Below, in pieces: positions 5,248-5,470 of a stretch of DNA of 5,470 nucleotides (the stretch's first letter is position 1; every line of letters starts with the position of its first letter). Location: NCBI GenBank assembly GCA_020853375.1, contig JADYZA010000143.1, forward strand, positions 1 through 5,470, read 5' to 3'. The position numbers and the translations under genes were made by a program. The notes below the pieces were generated by a model that was not told the DNA's origin, did not search any database, and was given only the letters and a program-made list of their open reading frames with translations. This DNA is from Verrucomicrobiota bacterium. GTDB taxonomy: Bacteria; Verrucomicrobiota; Kiritimatiellia; Kiritimatiellales; Tichowtungiaceae.

Positions 5248-5266
5248 ATAAAAACGGAGTTTTTAT
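5248..5266 (+). promoter_or_regulatory. Hairpin over the gpsA ribosome-binding site and start codon
   Basis: Bases 5248-5255 (ATAAAAAC) are exactly complementary to 5259-5266 (GTTTTTAT), with a three-base GGA loop. The Shine-Dalgarno GGAG (5256-5259) occupies the loop and first stem base, 5 bases before ATG 5265, and the first two bases of the ATG lie in the stem. The stem is mostly A-U and therefore weak. It could modulate gpsA translation or be a by-product of an A/T-rich leader. Confidence 0.35.
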
Positions 5267-5470
5267 GAAAGCATTTGTTATTGGAAACGGCGGCTGGGGA
5301 ACCGCGCTGGGTATGATTCTCGCCGGAAACGGTAACCAGGTGACCATCTGGGGGCCGTTCGAAGAAGAAATCAAAACCATCCGCGCCGCAGGTGAAAACA
5401 CGGTTTACCTGCCGGGCGTAAAAATTCCGTCCGCGATTAACTGGACATCGAATCCCGCCGACGCCAAAGA
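5265..5470 (+). CDS. gpsA: Glycerol-3-phosphate dehydrogenase [NAD(P)+] GpsA, N-terminal part (3' end outside window)
   Basis: The first 68 codons of GpsA are visible. It reduces dihydroxyacetone phosphate to sn-glycerol-3-phosphate, the substrate of PlsY. The protein opens with the Rossmann dinucleotide-binding strand and loop MKAFVIGNGGWGTALG, in which Gly7-x-Gly9-x-x-Gly12 is the nucleotide-binding motif and WGTAL is typical of GpsA. Next come QVTIWG (25-30), the end of the second strand, and ENTVYLPGVKIP (about 44-55), a close match to the conserved N-x-x-YLPG segment. The full protein is normally about 330 residues. The start is set by GGAG at 5256-5259. The gene lies 51 bases after the four-helix-bundle stop and presumably belongs with plsY in a phospholipid-precursor unit. 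Confidence 0.95.
   Translation, partial: MKAFVIGNGGWGTALGMILAGNGNQVTIWGPFEEEIKTIRAAGENTVYLPGVKIPSAINWTSNPADAK

Overview
The window is a gene-dense bacterial segment of about 58% G+C by eye, with every supported gene on the + strand. It carries parts of two larger genes at its edges and six complete genes. No tRNA, rRNA, CRISPR array, classical transposase or phage gene is visible. The mix of genes (HrpB helicase, an anaerobe-type radical SAM protein, a ferritin-like/VIT iron transporter, AsmA-like protein, PlsY and GpsA) indicates a Gram-negative, outer-membrane-bearing bacterium. A member of the Planctomycetes-Verrucomicrobia-Lentisphaerae-Kiritimatiellota group would fit, but that placement is an inference and not proven by the sequence.

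Layout. Bases 1-588 hold the C-terminal part of hrpB. It runs into a radical SAM gene (579-1463) with overlapping or near-overlapping ends. A second unit begins with a promoter-like site at 1464-1492: a membrane-bound ferritin-like/VIT iron transporter (1500-2372), then mscL (2397-2798), then a probable intrinsic terminator (2812-2848). A second promoter-like site (2847-2875) follows at once and starts a third unit: an AsmA-like envelope protein (2883-4196), plsY (4200-4838), a small four-helix-bundle protein (4851-5213) and gpsA (5265 to the window end).

How the genes work together. GpsA makes sn-glycerol-3-phosphate and PlsY acylates it to lysophosphatidic acid, the first steps of phospholipid synthesis. 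The AsmA-like protein three bases upstream of plsY may help move lipid or organise the outer membrane. The VIT-type protein probably exports or sequesters iron, and MscL is an osmotic safety valve.

The most unusual part is 4818-5244. A low-G+C gene of the 23S rRNA intervening-sequence protein family sits between plsY and gpsA. It is bracketed exactly by two inverted arrays of a GTC-N-AAR-like 7-8 base unit, whose outer 11 bases are perfect inverted repeats. The left array also encodes the last residues and stop codon of PlsY and supplies a ribosome-binding-like sequence for the small gene. This looks like a compact mobile or RNA-processing element with no recombinase of its own. A second pattern is that both genes opening a transcription unit have a -10-like hexamer exactly 7 bases before the ATG and no Shine-Dalgarno, which suggests leaderless mRNAs. 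Genes inside the units mostly have Shine-Dalgarno-like sequences.
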